Assembly (NCBI GenBank): GCA_030527765.1
Contig: JAUNAE010000113.1
Coordinates: 1-10,102 of the forward strand
Reading direction: 5' to 3'
Length of the DNA stretch: 10,102 nucleotides
DNA from: Eubacteriales bacterium
Lineage (GTDB): Bacteria > Bacillota_A > Clostridia > Lachnospirales > Lachnospiraceae
Part shown: positions 1-6,457 of the stretch, piece after piece
How positions within the stretch are numbered: position 1 is the stretch's first letter
How the letters are laid out: each line of letters starts with the position of its first letter
The notes under the pieces: generated by a model
Database searches by the model: none
The model's input: the letters and a program-made list of their open reading frames with translations, nothing else
Told to the model about the DNA's origin: nothing
Translations under genes and position numbers: made by a program

Positions 1-63
1 AGAAAGGAAATACATAATCCAGACGCACTTCAATCGGAATCGGTAGTAAATGTGGCGAAATAA
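1..63 (+). CDS. Possible 3' end of an upstream gene (partial)
   Basis: Frame 1 is open from the window edge and reads about 20 codons (RKEIHNPDALQSESVVNVAK) to a TAA at 61-63. The stretch is too short to assign to a family. It could be the tail of a gene starting outside the window or a chance open frame. The next gene starts 67 bp downstream, which leaves room for a promoter, but I see no convincing -35/-10 pair there. Confidence 0.3.
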   Translation, partial: RKEIHNPDALQSESVVNVAK

Positions 64-130
64 CAAGTAGAGTGATAGAATGTGAGGTGAGAATGATTAT
101 GAACACTTCTTAGTAGAAAGTGAGGAAAAT

Positions 131-391
131 ATGAAGCACATTAGCTATAAACCGTTATGGCATACCCTTGTAGATAAGGGATGGAGTAAGAATCAATTAC
201 GTTTGGCTGCCAGTCTGACATCGAACATGGTTGCAAATATGGGTAAGGGAAAGGGCATTAACATGGAGACCCTTGCCAGAATATGCGATGCACTGAAGTG
301 CGATATTACCGATGTCATCATGTTGGAGGAGGACGAGCCATCGACAGATGGAGGAAATAAAGATGACCGATTTGAAGGAAAGAATCCATGA
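131..391 (+). CDS. YozG-like Cro/CI family HTH regulator
   Basis: This 86-aa protein fits the small Cro/CI-type helix-turn-helix family (HTH_26, YozG-like), whose members bind DNA as local repressors. Residues about 5-68 carry the family pattern: a YKPLW-type first helix, a K-N-Q-L-R recognition region, then METLARICDALKCDITDVI, which is the typical last two helices. A short acidic tail follows. The ATG is preceded by TGAGGA (121-126). Its 3' end overlaps the start of the TnpV-family gene at 363 by 29 bp, so the two are probably co-transcribed and translationally coupled. It resembles the 66-aa regulator at 3833 in the first and last helices, so the two are probably distant paralogues. The DNA target is unknown. 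Confidence 0.85.
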   Translation: MKHISYKPLWHTLVDKGWSKNQLRLAASLTSNMVANMGKGKGINMETLARICDALKCDITDVIMLEEDEPSTDGGNKDDRFEGKNP

Positions 392-749
392 TGAACACAA
401 TGGATTGGATTATGTACTTGTAGGCGATTACTATGTACCAGAGTTGACACTTCCGGAGACGGATCACCGCTCGATTGGTTTGTGGGGACAGCTCCACAAG
501 GCATATCTGAAGCAGTACTGCTCACCTCTTTATAATGAGCTGATTCTGACCTGCAAGCTGCACTCATACCTTGCAAATCTGAATGAACAGGCTCAGGAAC
601 GAGTGGAGCTGATCGTTGAACAGATGAAGAATGCTGAGAATGTTACAGAGGATCTGAAGCGCAGAGATCCTATGGAATGGGTACGGCAAATGAATTCTAT
701 CAAGTCCAGAGCCGAAGAAATCATCAAGAAAGAAATGATTTACTGCTGA
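363..749 (+). CDS. tnpV: TnpV-family transposon-encoded protein
   Basis: This 128-aa protein matches the TnpV family known from Tn4451-type and related clostridial mobile elements. Family features visible are VGDYYVPELTLPE (residues 20-32), an IGLWGQLHKAYLK segment (38-50), and the hallmark block DPMEWVRQMNSIKSRAEEI (102-120). The biochemical role is not settled; an excision-accessory role has been proposed for the Tn4451 copy. I chose the ATG at 363 over earlier in-frame ATGs because GGAGGA (350-355) sits correctly before it and family homology starts about there. It overlaps the upstream HTH gene and is followed 14 bp later by a membrane protein gene. It marks this part as mobile-element cargo. 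Confidence 0.88.
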   Translation: MTDLKERIHDEHNGLDYVLVGDYYVPELTLPETDHRSIGLWGQLHKAYLKQYCSPLYNELILTCKLHSYLANLNEQAQERVELIVEQMKNAENVTEDLKRRDPMEWVRQMNSIKSRAEEIIKKEMIYC

Positions 750-763
750 CTGGAGGTGTCATT

Positions 764-1063
764 ATGTGGTTGATCAAGTTGCCAGTTAAGATTATTGCAA
801 TACCACTGGTGATTGTCGTTACGATGATCCAGTGGTTCGGAGTCTTCCTTATTGGATGCTCTGCTTTTATCTTGAATTCACTCGCCGCCATTTGTTTGCT
901 ACTTGCTATTCTTGGTTATCTGATGCAGATCAATACCGGTGCAGAGTCAATTCGGATGATTATTGTTGGATTTGTGGTGTTCATGGTCCCGATTGTTGGA
1001 GAATGGATTATCGAGAAAGTCATGAATATTAACCTTGGATTACGTAGTTTTATCTGGTCATGA
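764..1063 (+). CDS. Small multi-span membrane protein
   Basis: This 99-aa, very hydrophobic protein has probable membrane segments at residues about 8-28, 30-52 and 64-85, and a short basic end (LGLRSFIWS). It starts at the ATG at 764, with GGAGGT (752-757) just upstream. The longer frame from 677 is rejected because its first part merely overlaps the TnpV gene. It resembles small membrane proteins often found in clostridial integrative elements (possibly the CD1845-like group), but that is recollection and I do not assign a function. The gene sits 14 bp after the TnpV gene, so it is probably the last gene of the 131-1063 operon, ahead of two hairpins. Confidence 0.75.
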   Translation: MWLIKLPVKIIAIPLVIVVTMIQWFGVFLIGCSAFILNSLAAICLLLAILGYLMQINTGAESIRMIIVGFVVFMVPIVGEWIIEKVMNINLGLRSFIWS

Positions 1064-1085
1064 AATGAAAAATTGAACATGTAAT

Positions 1086-1124
1086 AATAAGACCGTCCTG
1101 CTCAGCATACAGGGCGGCCTTATT
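1086..1124. terminator. Hairpin, probable bidirectional terminator
   Basis: AATAAGACCGTCCTG (1086-1100) pairs with CAGGGCGGCCTTATT (1110-1124) through a 9-nt loop, with one mismatch and one G-U pair. It lies between convergent genes (the membrane protein ending at 1063 and the XRE gene ending at 1188). A good U-tract is missing on either side, so efficiency is uncertain, but the GC-rich stem and location fit a shared terminator. Confidence 0.6.
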
Positions 1125-1141
1125 GTAAGAAATTCGTTACG

Positions 1142-1184
1142 AAGCTCATTTATTTGGCTCTTAATTGCAGGAATAAGTGAGCTT
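1142..1184 (+). terminator. Second hairpin followed by T-rich tract
   Basis: AAGCTCATTTATT (1142-1154) pairs with AATAAGTGAGCTT (1172-1184), 13 bp with one wobble that is G-U only on the plus-strand transcript. It is followed by TTCCTATTTT. This favours termination of plus-strand transcription just before it enters the 3' end of the convergent XRE gene. Confidence 0.5.
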
Positions 1185-1187
1185 TTC

Positions 1188-2036
1188 CTATTTTCTGCGC
1201 TTGCCTTTTCCGTGGGAGTGATATGGCTTAGTCTTTCCACGTTGACTGATAGGGCTTTTTATGTGCTTCGATTTTTTCAGGATTTCCATGAGCGTAACAA
1301 ACTGCTCACTGCTAATAGAATCATAATTAATTCCGAGTACTGCAAGAAAGCTTTTTGCTTTTTTCTCTGAATCACTACCCTCAAAGGATAGAGCATCCTG
1401 AAGCTGATCTCGGATGCTGTCTACAGAAGAATTAACATCGTCTGCGGTTGTAGAATCTGCCTTATGATCATCTCGAATATCACGGAGTATATCGGTCAGA
1501 TCTTCTGATACAACATGGTTAAAGTATTCTTCTTCCCCGATCTGAGCTAACTCCATGGTACGTGTATATAAATCTTCCTGCCCACTATTATGTTCTGCTA
1601 ATGTTATTTGACGGACAGCCTCTAAGGTGGCATTCATATCTTTGATCCGCATGTCTGCAATACGGTCAACATAAATTTCAGCATCGAGCATAAGGCGCTG
1701 GAAGCCTTTATGGCACAGAATCTCAGATAATAACCGATGATTGAAAATACCATCTTTCAATATATCAATTGCTTCATCATCCAAGTGTAGAGCATTAAGC
1801 TCTGTATTTGGATGATTTTTATTTTCTGTCAGACCGATCAGGTAATCAGTGGAAACACCATAGAAGCGGGCAAGCGTTTCAACACTGTAGGCACTGATAT
1901 CCTTAAAATCGTTACTTTCATATTTGCCAAGAACGGAGCTGGACAAATGAACCTTTTCAGAAAGCTGTTCAAGCGTCAATCTTCGTTCCACTCGCAAATC
2001 TTTTAGTTTCTCTTGGATGGAAAGTTTAGGCTGCAT
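1188..2036 (-). CDS. XRE-family HTH regulator with long C-terminal domain
   Basis: This 282-aa protein has an N-terminal lambda-repressor-like HTH at residues about 7-68 (EKLKDLRVERRLTLEQLSEK, then SSVLGKYESND, then ETLARFYGVSTDYLIGLT), which is the classic Cro/CI fold. Residues about 80-185 form an alpha-helical domain of unknown role, 190-225 is a Ser/Asp-rich linker, and the end is strongly basic (GKTKPYHSHGKGKRRK, about 267-282). The start has an excellent AGGAGGT site at 2041-2047 on the minus strand. The gene is divergent from the 74-aa HTH gene at 2362, with a 325-bp shared upstream region holding repeated motifs, so autoregulation and control of the divergent unit are plausible. It is probably an element-borne repressor; the long C-terminal part may sense a ligand or protein, but no known sensor or peptidase motif is visible. 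Confidence 0.85.
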   Translation of the reverse strand: MQPKLSIQEKLKDLRVERRLTLEQLSEKVHLSSSVLGKYESNDFKDISAYSVETLARFYGVSTDYLIGLTENKNHPNTELNALHLDDEAIDILKDGIFNHRLLSEILCHKGFQRLMLDAEIYVDRIADMRIKDMNATLEAVRQITLAEHNSGQEDLYTRTMELAQIGEEEYFNHVVSEDLTDILRDIRDDHKADSTTADDVNSSVDSIRDQLQDALSFEGSDSEKKAKSFLAVLGINYDSISSEQFVTLMEILKKSKHIKSPISQRGKTKPYHSHGKGKRRK

Positions 2037-2361
2037 TGCGACCTCCTTTCTGTTCTCAATCGTTGTTTATCCATAAGCGTGGAAATCTGCATATTTTGTG
2101 TCGTTTTCCAACCTTTTACACATACGGGAAGGAGCGCGTTTTTTCACTATGATGTATCTGCAAGCGTACTCGTACATTGAAAACTTCATGATCGTCCAAA
2201 TGAGATATGTTCTTCAGAGAAGTGATGCATTCAGCGCACCAAGGAGAACGAAACGTTGGGGTGAGATTCCTGGACAGGAACGACATTTGGGGAGAACGAC
2301 TACTATCTTTATCATTATATTATATCACGAAAAAAAGACTGATGGGAGGTGATTTATAAAC
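2037..2361. promoter_or_regulatory. Divergent intergenic region with candidate operators
   Basis: This 325-bp stretch separates two divergent HTH genes. It contains GGAGAACGA at 2243-2251 and 2291-2299 on the plus strand and the near-identical GGAAAACGA on the minus strand at 2109-2101. It also holds a perfect 6-bp palindrome with a 2-nt centre, TTCCTG-GA-CAGGAA (2267-2280). These could be binding sites for the flanking regulators. An AT-rich TTATATTATATC (2315-2326) may supply a -10 element for the 2362 gene, but I cannot see a good -35. The open frame at 2098-2352 inside it has no ribosome binding site and no recognisable protein, so I do not call it a gene. Confidence 0.45.
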
Positions 2362-2586
2362 ATGCATAGTAATTATGCCGAAAAATGGCGAAATGAAATC
2401 AAAGCTTATATTGTCCGCTCTGGGTTGACCATGAATGAGGCTGTAGAGATTCTAGCAAGGGAATATGGATGGAGCCGAAGTGTTCCTAACTTTTCTGGAA
2501 AGCTGAAACGAGGAACTTTACGCTATATCGAAGTTGTAGAACTGGCAGATGTGCTCGGCTACGATCTCATATGGAATAAGCGTTGA
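2362..2586 (+). CDS. Small HTH-like (DUF6471-like) protein
   Basis: This 74-aa protein has the layout of a small helix-turn-helix domain. Residues 6-20 form a first helix (YAEKWRNEIKAYIV). TMNEAVEILAREYGW (23-37) and the recognition-like VPNFSGKLKRGTLRY (41-55) follow, and the last helix is EVVELADVLGYDLIW. It resembles the DUF6471 and small XRE-like proteins of phages and integrative elements; this assignment is from memory of pattern, not a search. GGGAGGTGA (2344-2352) precedes the ATG at a normal distance. It is divergent from the minus-strand XRE gene and is followed by a probable terminator, so it appears to be monocistronic. It may work with, or antagonise, the neighbouring repressor. 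Confidence 0.75.
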   Translation: MHSNYAEKWRNEIKAYIVRSGLTMNEAVEILAREYGWSRSVPNFSGKLKRGTLRYIEVVELADVLGYDLIWNKR

Positions 2587-2606
2587 GAGACCATATTGTT
2601 ACTGGT

Positions 2607-2651
2607 AGAGCTTTTGCAATCGTCTTTATTGATGTTTGTAGGGCTCTTTTT
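2607..2651 (+). terminator. Probable terminator after the 74-aa HTH gene
   Basis: AGAGC (2607-2611) pairs with GCTCT (2643-2647), and an inner GCAA/TTGT helix extends it. The 3' arm runs straight into TTTTT (2647-2651). The outer stem is short, so the call is moderate. Confidence 0.45.
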
Positions 2652-2730
2652 ACATAGGAGCTTATCTGTACGTGTGAACACAGTCGGAGGGTTCCTATTA
2701 ATTTGTCAAAAATATAGGAGGAAGACGAAA

Positions 2731-3324
2731 ATGACAAGAAAGAATTTCAATCTCAAGGAAAAGGTGTTGCTCTATGCTTTCGGAACAGAGAACAAGGAGG
2801 AGACCATCGCAAATATCTATGGAGCAGACAAGCTGGCAGCTCCGTGGTATGGAGGCTTCAGCATCGAAACGCTGAATGTCCTTTATGCGCTGCTTGATTC
2901 GAAGACAACACCGCAGAGCTACCGTGAAGAGTACACAGTAGCTGTGGAGGATGTGGAAGAAGCAATGGACAATCTGGAAATGCACGCAGAGACCATCGGC
3001 AAGGGTGATCCGAACTCCGTGGTTCCCATCTGGTGGAACTATGCCAAGGCAACAATGATCTGCTCATTCTGGGAACCGGATCTCGATGAGAGCATCTGGA
3101 ACATGAAGATCCTCGCCTGCTATGTCAAGAACTCAAAAGTAAAACAGCTGGTCGATAATGTTCAGTGGACACTGGAGTGCATCAAGGCTGACGATCCTAC
3201 GAAGTTCCAGGAATACTGGAAACAGTACAGGGAGATTGCCATGATCGGCAGAGTGAAGGATGAGCTGGGAGATGATGAGCTCTTAAATTATGTGATGGAG
3301 GTACAGGATGTCTTATCTGACTAA
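2731..3324 (+). CDS. Hypothetical protein, 197 aa
   Basis: I do not recognise a family. The protein is soluble, mostly alpha-helical by eye, and tryptophan-rich (W39, W101, W102, W114, W123, W146, W163), with acidic helices (VEDVEEAMDNLEMHAETI, about 72-89) and an acidic C-terminus. There is no signal peptide or membrane segment. The ATG at 2731 follows AGGAGGAAG (2717-2725), so I reject the longer upstream frame from 2596, whose extra residues run through the terminator region. It overlaps the 96-aa gene at 3308 by 17 bp, which indicates a two-gene operon. Sampled lines are richer in G+C (about 42-52 percent) than the restriction-modification genes that follow (about one third), suggesting a different origin. 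Confidence 0.8.
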   Translation: MTRKNFNLKEKVLLYAFGTENKEETIANIYGADKLAAPWYGGFSIETLNVLYALLDSKTTPQSYREEYTVAVEDVEEAMDNLEMHAETIGKGDPNSVVPIWWNYAKATMICSFWEPDLDESIWNMKILACYVKNSKVKQLVDNVQWTLECIKADDPTKFQEYWKQYREIAMIGRVKDELGDDELLNYVMEVQDVLSD

Positions 3325-3598
3325 GTACGAGAAAGAAACTATTATTCTCTGGAACCAGACTGACGATCCGATCAGCATCCAGACCTACGATGCAGGCCTA
3401 AAGCGTAAGCTTGCTGCATTCGCCAAGCAGTATCCGGAGCTTTGCCGGATGGAGCGGAGTGACGACCTAGGTGGAGTGTTATATCAGTTGGAGAAATCCA
3501 GACTATCCGTCCGGTTGACTGCCCCTTACAGCGAGGAACGCAGGAAAAAGGCAAGTGAACAGGCGAAGAAAACCGGATTGAATGCGAAACAGGCATAA
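3308..3598 (+). CDS. Hypothetical element-associated protein, 96 aa
   Basis: This small basic protein starts with YEKETIILWNQTDDPISIQT (residues 7-26), a pattern I recall from short proteins in clostridial phages and integrative elements, where a beta-strand-like N-terminus is followed by YDAGLKRKLAAFAKQYPE. A C-terminal lysine-rich helix (SEERRKKASEQAKKTGLNAK) ends it. Some relatives are labelled as chaperone-like, but I know of no demonstrated function. The start overlaps the 197-aa gene, with GGAGG (3297-3301) inside that gene, so translation is probably coupled. A hairpin at 3620-3655 follows its stop. Confidence 0.75.
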   Translation: MSYLTKYEKETIILWNQTDDPISIQTYDAGLKRKLAAFAKQYPELCRMERSDDLGGVLYQLEKSRLSVRLTAPYSEERRKKASEQAKKTGLNAKQA

Positions 3599-3619
3599 GG
3601 TATTAGGGTAAATCAGCAA

Positions 3620-3660
3620 GGTCAGAATGCCAGGTCAAGACTTGGTGTTCTGGCCAAGTC
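3620..3660 (+). promoter_or_regulatory. Pair of mutually exclusive hairpins
   Basis: GGTCAGAATGCCA (3620-3632) pairs with TGGTGTTCTGGCC (3643-3655) over 13 bp with three G-U pairs. GACTTGG (3639-3645) can instead pair perfectly with CCAAGTC (3654-3660). The two folds share bases, so only one can form at a time. No U-tract follows, so it is not an ordinary intrinsic terminator. It may end the 2731-3598 transcript weakly, or act as a switch. Confidence 0.45.
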
Positions 3661-3720
3661 ATCTTGTGAAAATAATCATAATATGGTTATAAGATTGAGA
3701 AGTGGAAACTTGTTTGATAT

Positions 3721-3736
3721 ATTCGAGTTCTCGAAT
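3721..3736. promoter_or_regulatory. Palindromic candidate operator
   Basis: ATTCGAG-TT-CTCGAAT is a perfect 7-bp inverted repeat with a 2-nt centre, ending 6 bp before the -35 of the promoter that drives the HTH/R-M genes. The size and place fit binding of a dimeric HTH protein, most simply the controller encoded at 3833. Its binding is inferred. Confidence 0.5.
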
Positions 3737-3742
3737 AATTCG

Positions 3743-3771
3743 TTGAATTTTGGTAAAAATCGAGCTATAAT
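3743..3771 (+). promoter_or_regulatory. Sigma-A type promoter of the R-M operon
   Basis: TTGAAT (3743-3748), a 17-bp spacer and a perfect TATAAT (3766-3771) predict a start near 3778, about 55 nt before the 66-aa HTH gene. A half-site-like CGAG (3761-3764) in the spacer echoes the palindrome upstream. Confidence 0.75.
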
Positions 3772-3832
3772 AAAAGGTGATGACTAAGACTAAGATTATT
3801 CATATAACTGATATAACCGATCTGGAGGACAC

Positions 3833-4033
3833 ATGACTGTATCATATAAAAAGCTCTGGAAACTTTTGATTGATCGCAATATGACTAAATCGGAATTAAG
3901 AAAGAAAACAGGCATTGCAGGCAGTACATTTTCAAGAATGAATAAGGAAGAGTTTGTATCTCTGGAAGTATTAGCAAAGATATGTTTAGAGTTAAATTGT
4001 GGGTTAGATGATATTTTAGAAATTAGCAAATAA
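3833..4033 (+). CDS. Controller-like Cro/CI HTH protein of the R-M operon
   Basis: This 66-aa protein is essentially a bare helix-turn-helix domain of the HTH_26/YozG type: SYKKLWKLLIDRNMTKSELRKKTGIAGSTFSRMNKEEFV (residues 4-42), then SLEVLAKICLELNCGLDDILEI. The size and the position just ahead of a methylase and endonuclease match controller (C) proteins of type II restriction-modification systems, which time endonuclease expression. It starts at the ATG at 3833 with GGAGG (3824-3828). The methyltransferase begins 14 bp after its stop, so the three genes form an operon under the promoter at 3743-3771. The first helix is similar to the regulator at 131. The controller role is inferred from context; it could also be a general repressor. 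Confidence 0.85.
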   Translation: MTVSYKKLWKLLIDRNMTKSELRKKTGIAGSTFSRMNKEEFVSLEVLAKICLELNCGLDDILEISK

Positions 4034-4047
4034 ACTGAGGTGAAAAC

Positions 4048-5544
4048 ATGCTTGATTATGTATTACAGGAAACCGCGTGTTTCCTTGAATCTATGCCCAA
4101 AAGTAAAAGAAAAAAGAAAGGACAGTTCTTTACGTCCAAGGAAACTGCAATTTTTATGGCAAACATGTTTGATTTGTCATTACTTCCTAGGAAAATAGAT
4201 GCCCTTGATCCAGGTACCGGGACAGGCATTTTAAGTGCGGCTTTGATTGAAAGATTAGAAAAATCCGGGACAATCGAAGAAGTCAGTTTGACATGCTACG
4301 AAACAGATGAAGATGTTCTTCCTGTATTAAAGCGAAATCTGGAATATATAAAGATGCAGGCAAAAATTGTATTCAATTACAAAATTGTGAAAGAAGACTA
4401 TATCCTTTCTCAATCTTATGATTTTGAAGGGATGCTTCTCGCAAATCCTAATCCGCCTAAATATGATCTCGTAATTGGCAATCCACCATACTTACGAGTT
4501 CTACGTGATCATGCAGCTGCACAAGCAATGCCAACAGTTGTTCATGGAGCACCAAATTTATATTTTTTGTTTGCTTCAATGTCTCTGTTTAATTTGAAAC
4601 TTGGAAAAGAGATGGTTTACATCATTCCAAGGAGTTGGACATCTGGTGCATATTTCAAAGCCTTCCGAGAGTATTTTCTTAGAAAAGGTAAGTTGAGTCA
4701 TATTCATTTGTTTGTTAGTAGAGATAAGGTTTTCAGTCAAGAGCAAGTTTTGCAAGAAACAATCATTTTAAAGCTGGTAAAAACTACGGACGAGCCAATA
4801 AATGTATTGTTGACATCGAGCCAATCAAACAGTGATTTCAATTCTATCACTGAGTTACTGGTGCCATATGGTTCGGTGGTTACTGGAAAAGATTTGTATG
4901 TAATTTTACCAACATCTAAAGAAGATATAGATACCATTCAAAAAATTAACAGGTACAGCCAAACAATGCCAGATATAGGTCTGCGCATGAAAACAGGAAT
5001 AGTAGTTGATTTTAGACAATGGGAAGATCTAAGACCGGAGCCTGACGAGCATACTCTTCCCTTATTTTATAGTCAACATATCCGTAATGGAAGAGTAAAT
5101 CATCAGCCTTCAGGAAAAGAATACGACTGGGTAATTGATGAAAAGCCAGGACTAATTCAAGAAAATAAGGATTATGTTTTCTGTAAGCGTTTTACAGCAA
5201 AAGAAGAACATAGACGTTTGCAATGCGGAATATATCTTGCATCCGACTTTCCAGAATATGACAAAATCGGAACCCAGAATAAAATAAACTTCGTGGAACG
5301 TTCAGATAAGAAGAAAATGAGCAAAGAAGCCATTTATGGTATATTTGCAGTTCTCAATTCTACTTTGTTTGATCAGTATTACCGAATACTGAACGGTAGC
5401 ACACAGGTAAACAGCACAGAAATCAATAGCATTCCGGTTCCACCGTTAGCATTGATTGAAAAGATCGGAACGGAGTTAATAGATTCGGAATCACTGTCAA
5501 CGAATGTTTGTGATGAAATTTTAAATGAGGTGGCTTATGGATAA
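4048..5544 (+). CDS. BsuBI/PstI-type N6-adenine DNA methyltransferase
   Basis: This enzyme should transfer a methyl group from S-adenosylmethionine to N6 of adenine in the recognition site, protecting host DNA from the partner nuclease. Motif X (KKGQFFT, residues 24-30), the SAM-binding motif I (LDPGTGTGIL, 53-62), an acidic residue after strand 2 (CYETDE, 83-88) and the catalytic motif IV (GNPPY, 144-148) are all intact and in gamma-class order. The C-terminal part (about 280-480) should hold the target recognition domain. At 498 aa it is close to M.PstI and M.BsuBI, both about 500 aa. The partner endonuclease belongs to the same pair, so CTGCAG is the expected target. GAGGTGA (4037-4043) precedes the start. 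The last codons overlap the endonuclease start by 8 bp. Confidence 0.93.
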   Translation: MLDYVLQETACFLESMPKSKRKKKGQFFTSKETAIFMANMFDLSLLPRKIDALDPGTGTGILSAALIERLEKSGTIEEVSLTCYETDEDVLPVLKRNLEYIKMQAKIVFNYKIVKEDYILSQSYDFEGMLLANPNPPKYDLVIGNPPYLRVLRDHAAAQAMPTVVHGAPNLYFLFASMSLFNLKLGKEMVYIIPRSWTSGAYFKAFREYFLRKGKLSHIHLFVSRDKVFSQEQVLQETIILKLVKTTDEPINVLLTSSQSNSDFNSITELLVPYGSVVTGKDLYVILPTSKEDIDTIQKINRYSQTMPDIGLRMKTGIVVDFRQWEDLRPEPDEHTLPLFYSQHIRNGRVNHQPSGKEYDWVIDEKPGLIQENKDYVFCKRFTAKEEHRRLQCGIYLASDFPEYDKIGTQNKINFVERSDKKKMSKEAIYGIFAVLNSTLFDQYYRILNGSTQVNSTEINSIPVPPLALIEKIGTELIDSESLSTNVCDEILNEVAYG

Positions 5545-6457
5545 AATAGAAGAAGCGCGAGAATTTTTAAGGCAGGTAGGGATGCCAAAAGCTCAACAGA
5601 GTGATATATGCTGCTATGTTTTGCTTGCTATGAGTAATATGAAAAAGAATATGTCTTGGAAAAATGCTGACAATGCATGGATTCGAATTCACGATATTAT
5701 CCAGTTTTCCAACAATGAGTATGGAACAACCTATGCTGAGAACAGCCGTGAAACTTTTAGAAAACAGGCATTGCATCACTTTAGAAATGCTGCTCTAGTT
5801 GAGGACAACGGAAAGGCAACAAATAGTCCGAATTATCGCTATCGTTTGACGGATGAGGCATTAGAATTGGTTCGAAAAATCCGGTCAAATAAATGGGACT
5901 CGTCTTTGGATAGATTCTTGATTTACCATGAAAAGTTGATTGAGACTTATGCGTCAAAGAAAGAAATGACTAAGATGCCGGTTAATATTAATGGAATTGA
6001 CTTTAGTCTTTCTGCTGGTTCACACAATCAACTTCAAAAGGCAATCATAGAGGAGTTTGCCCCAAGATTTGCGCCCAATTCAGAATGCTTATATGTGGGT
6101 GATACTACCGAGAAGGATTTGGTAAAAAAAGTAGAGAAATTGAAAGCATTGGGATTTGAAATTACATTACATGACAAGATGCCTGATGTTGTTCTTTACC
6201 GAGAAGATCAGGATTGGATCTATTTTGTCGAAGCGGTTACATCTGTTGGGCCAATGAGTCCGAAGCGTATCATTGAGATTGAGGAAATGACATCAGCAGT
6301 AAATTCAGGCAAGATATATGTAACGGCATTTCCTGATTTCAAAACTTTTAAAAAGTTTTCAGAAAAACTTGCATGGGAAACAGAGGTTTGGATTTCTGAA
6401 ATGCCAGACCATATGATTCATCTAAATGGAGATAAATTTTTTGGACCTCGGAAATGA
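5537..6457 (+). CDS. BsuBI/PstI-family type II restriction endonuclease
   Basis: This 306-aa protein has the two-domain layout of the BsuBI/PstI family: an N-terminal winged-helix region (about 1-140) and a C-terminal nuclease domain (about 150-306). Family blocks visible are CLYVGDT (184-190), MPDVVLY (215-221), FVEAVTSVGPMSPKRI (230-245), VTAFPDF (262-268) and the end PDHMIHLNGDKFFGP. The length fits R.BsuBI and R.PstI (about 316 and 326 aa). The likely metal-binding acidic residues are D217 and E232; the usual (D/E)xK reads E-A-V here. It should cut CTGCAG, by homology only. The start at 5537 has TGAGGTGG (5526-5533), better than the earlier in-frame ATG at 5525, and gives an 8-bp overlap with the methylase, which favours coupled translation after the methylase. 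Confidence 0.93.
   Translation: MDKIEEAREFLRQVGMPKAQQSDICCYVLLAMSNMKKNMSWKNADNAWIRIHDIIQFSNNEYGTTYAENSRETFRKQALHHFRNAALVEDNGKATNSPNYRYRLTDEALELVRKIRSNKWDSSLDRFLIYHEKLIETYASKKEMTKMPVNINGIDFSLSAGSHNQLQKAIIEEFAPRFAPNSECLYVGDTTEKDLVKKVEKLKALGFEITLHDKMPDVVLYREDQDWIYFVEAVTSVGPMSPKRIIEIEEMTSAVNSGKIYVTAFPDFKTFKKFSEKLAWETEVWISEMPDHMIHLNGDKFFGPRK

Noticed and set aside
193..576. Minus-strand open frame of 127 codons opposite the HTH and TnpV genes
   Set aside because: It lies opposite two genes with clear families and ribosome sites and has no recognisable protein of its own.
2098..2352. Plus-strand open frame in the divergent spacer
   Set aside because: It has no ribosome binding site at its start, its composition is unlike a protein, and it overlaps the ribosome site of the real gene at 2362.
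2596..2730. Upstream extension of the 197-aa protein
   Set aside because: The extra codons run through a probable terminator and lack a ribosome site; the ATG at 2731 has a strong one.
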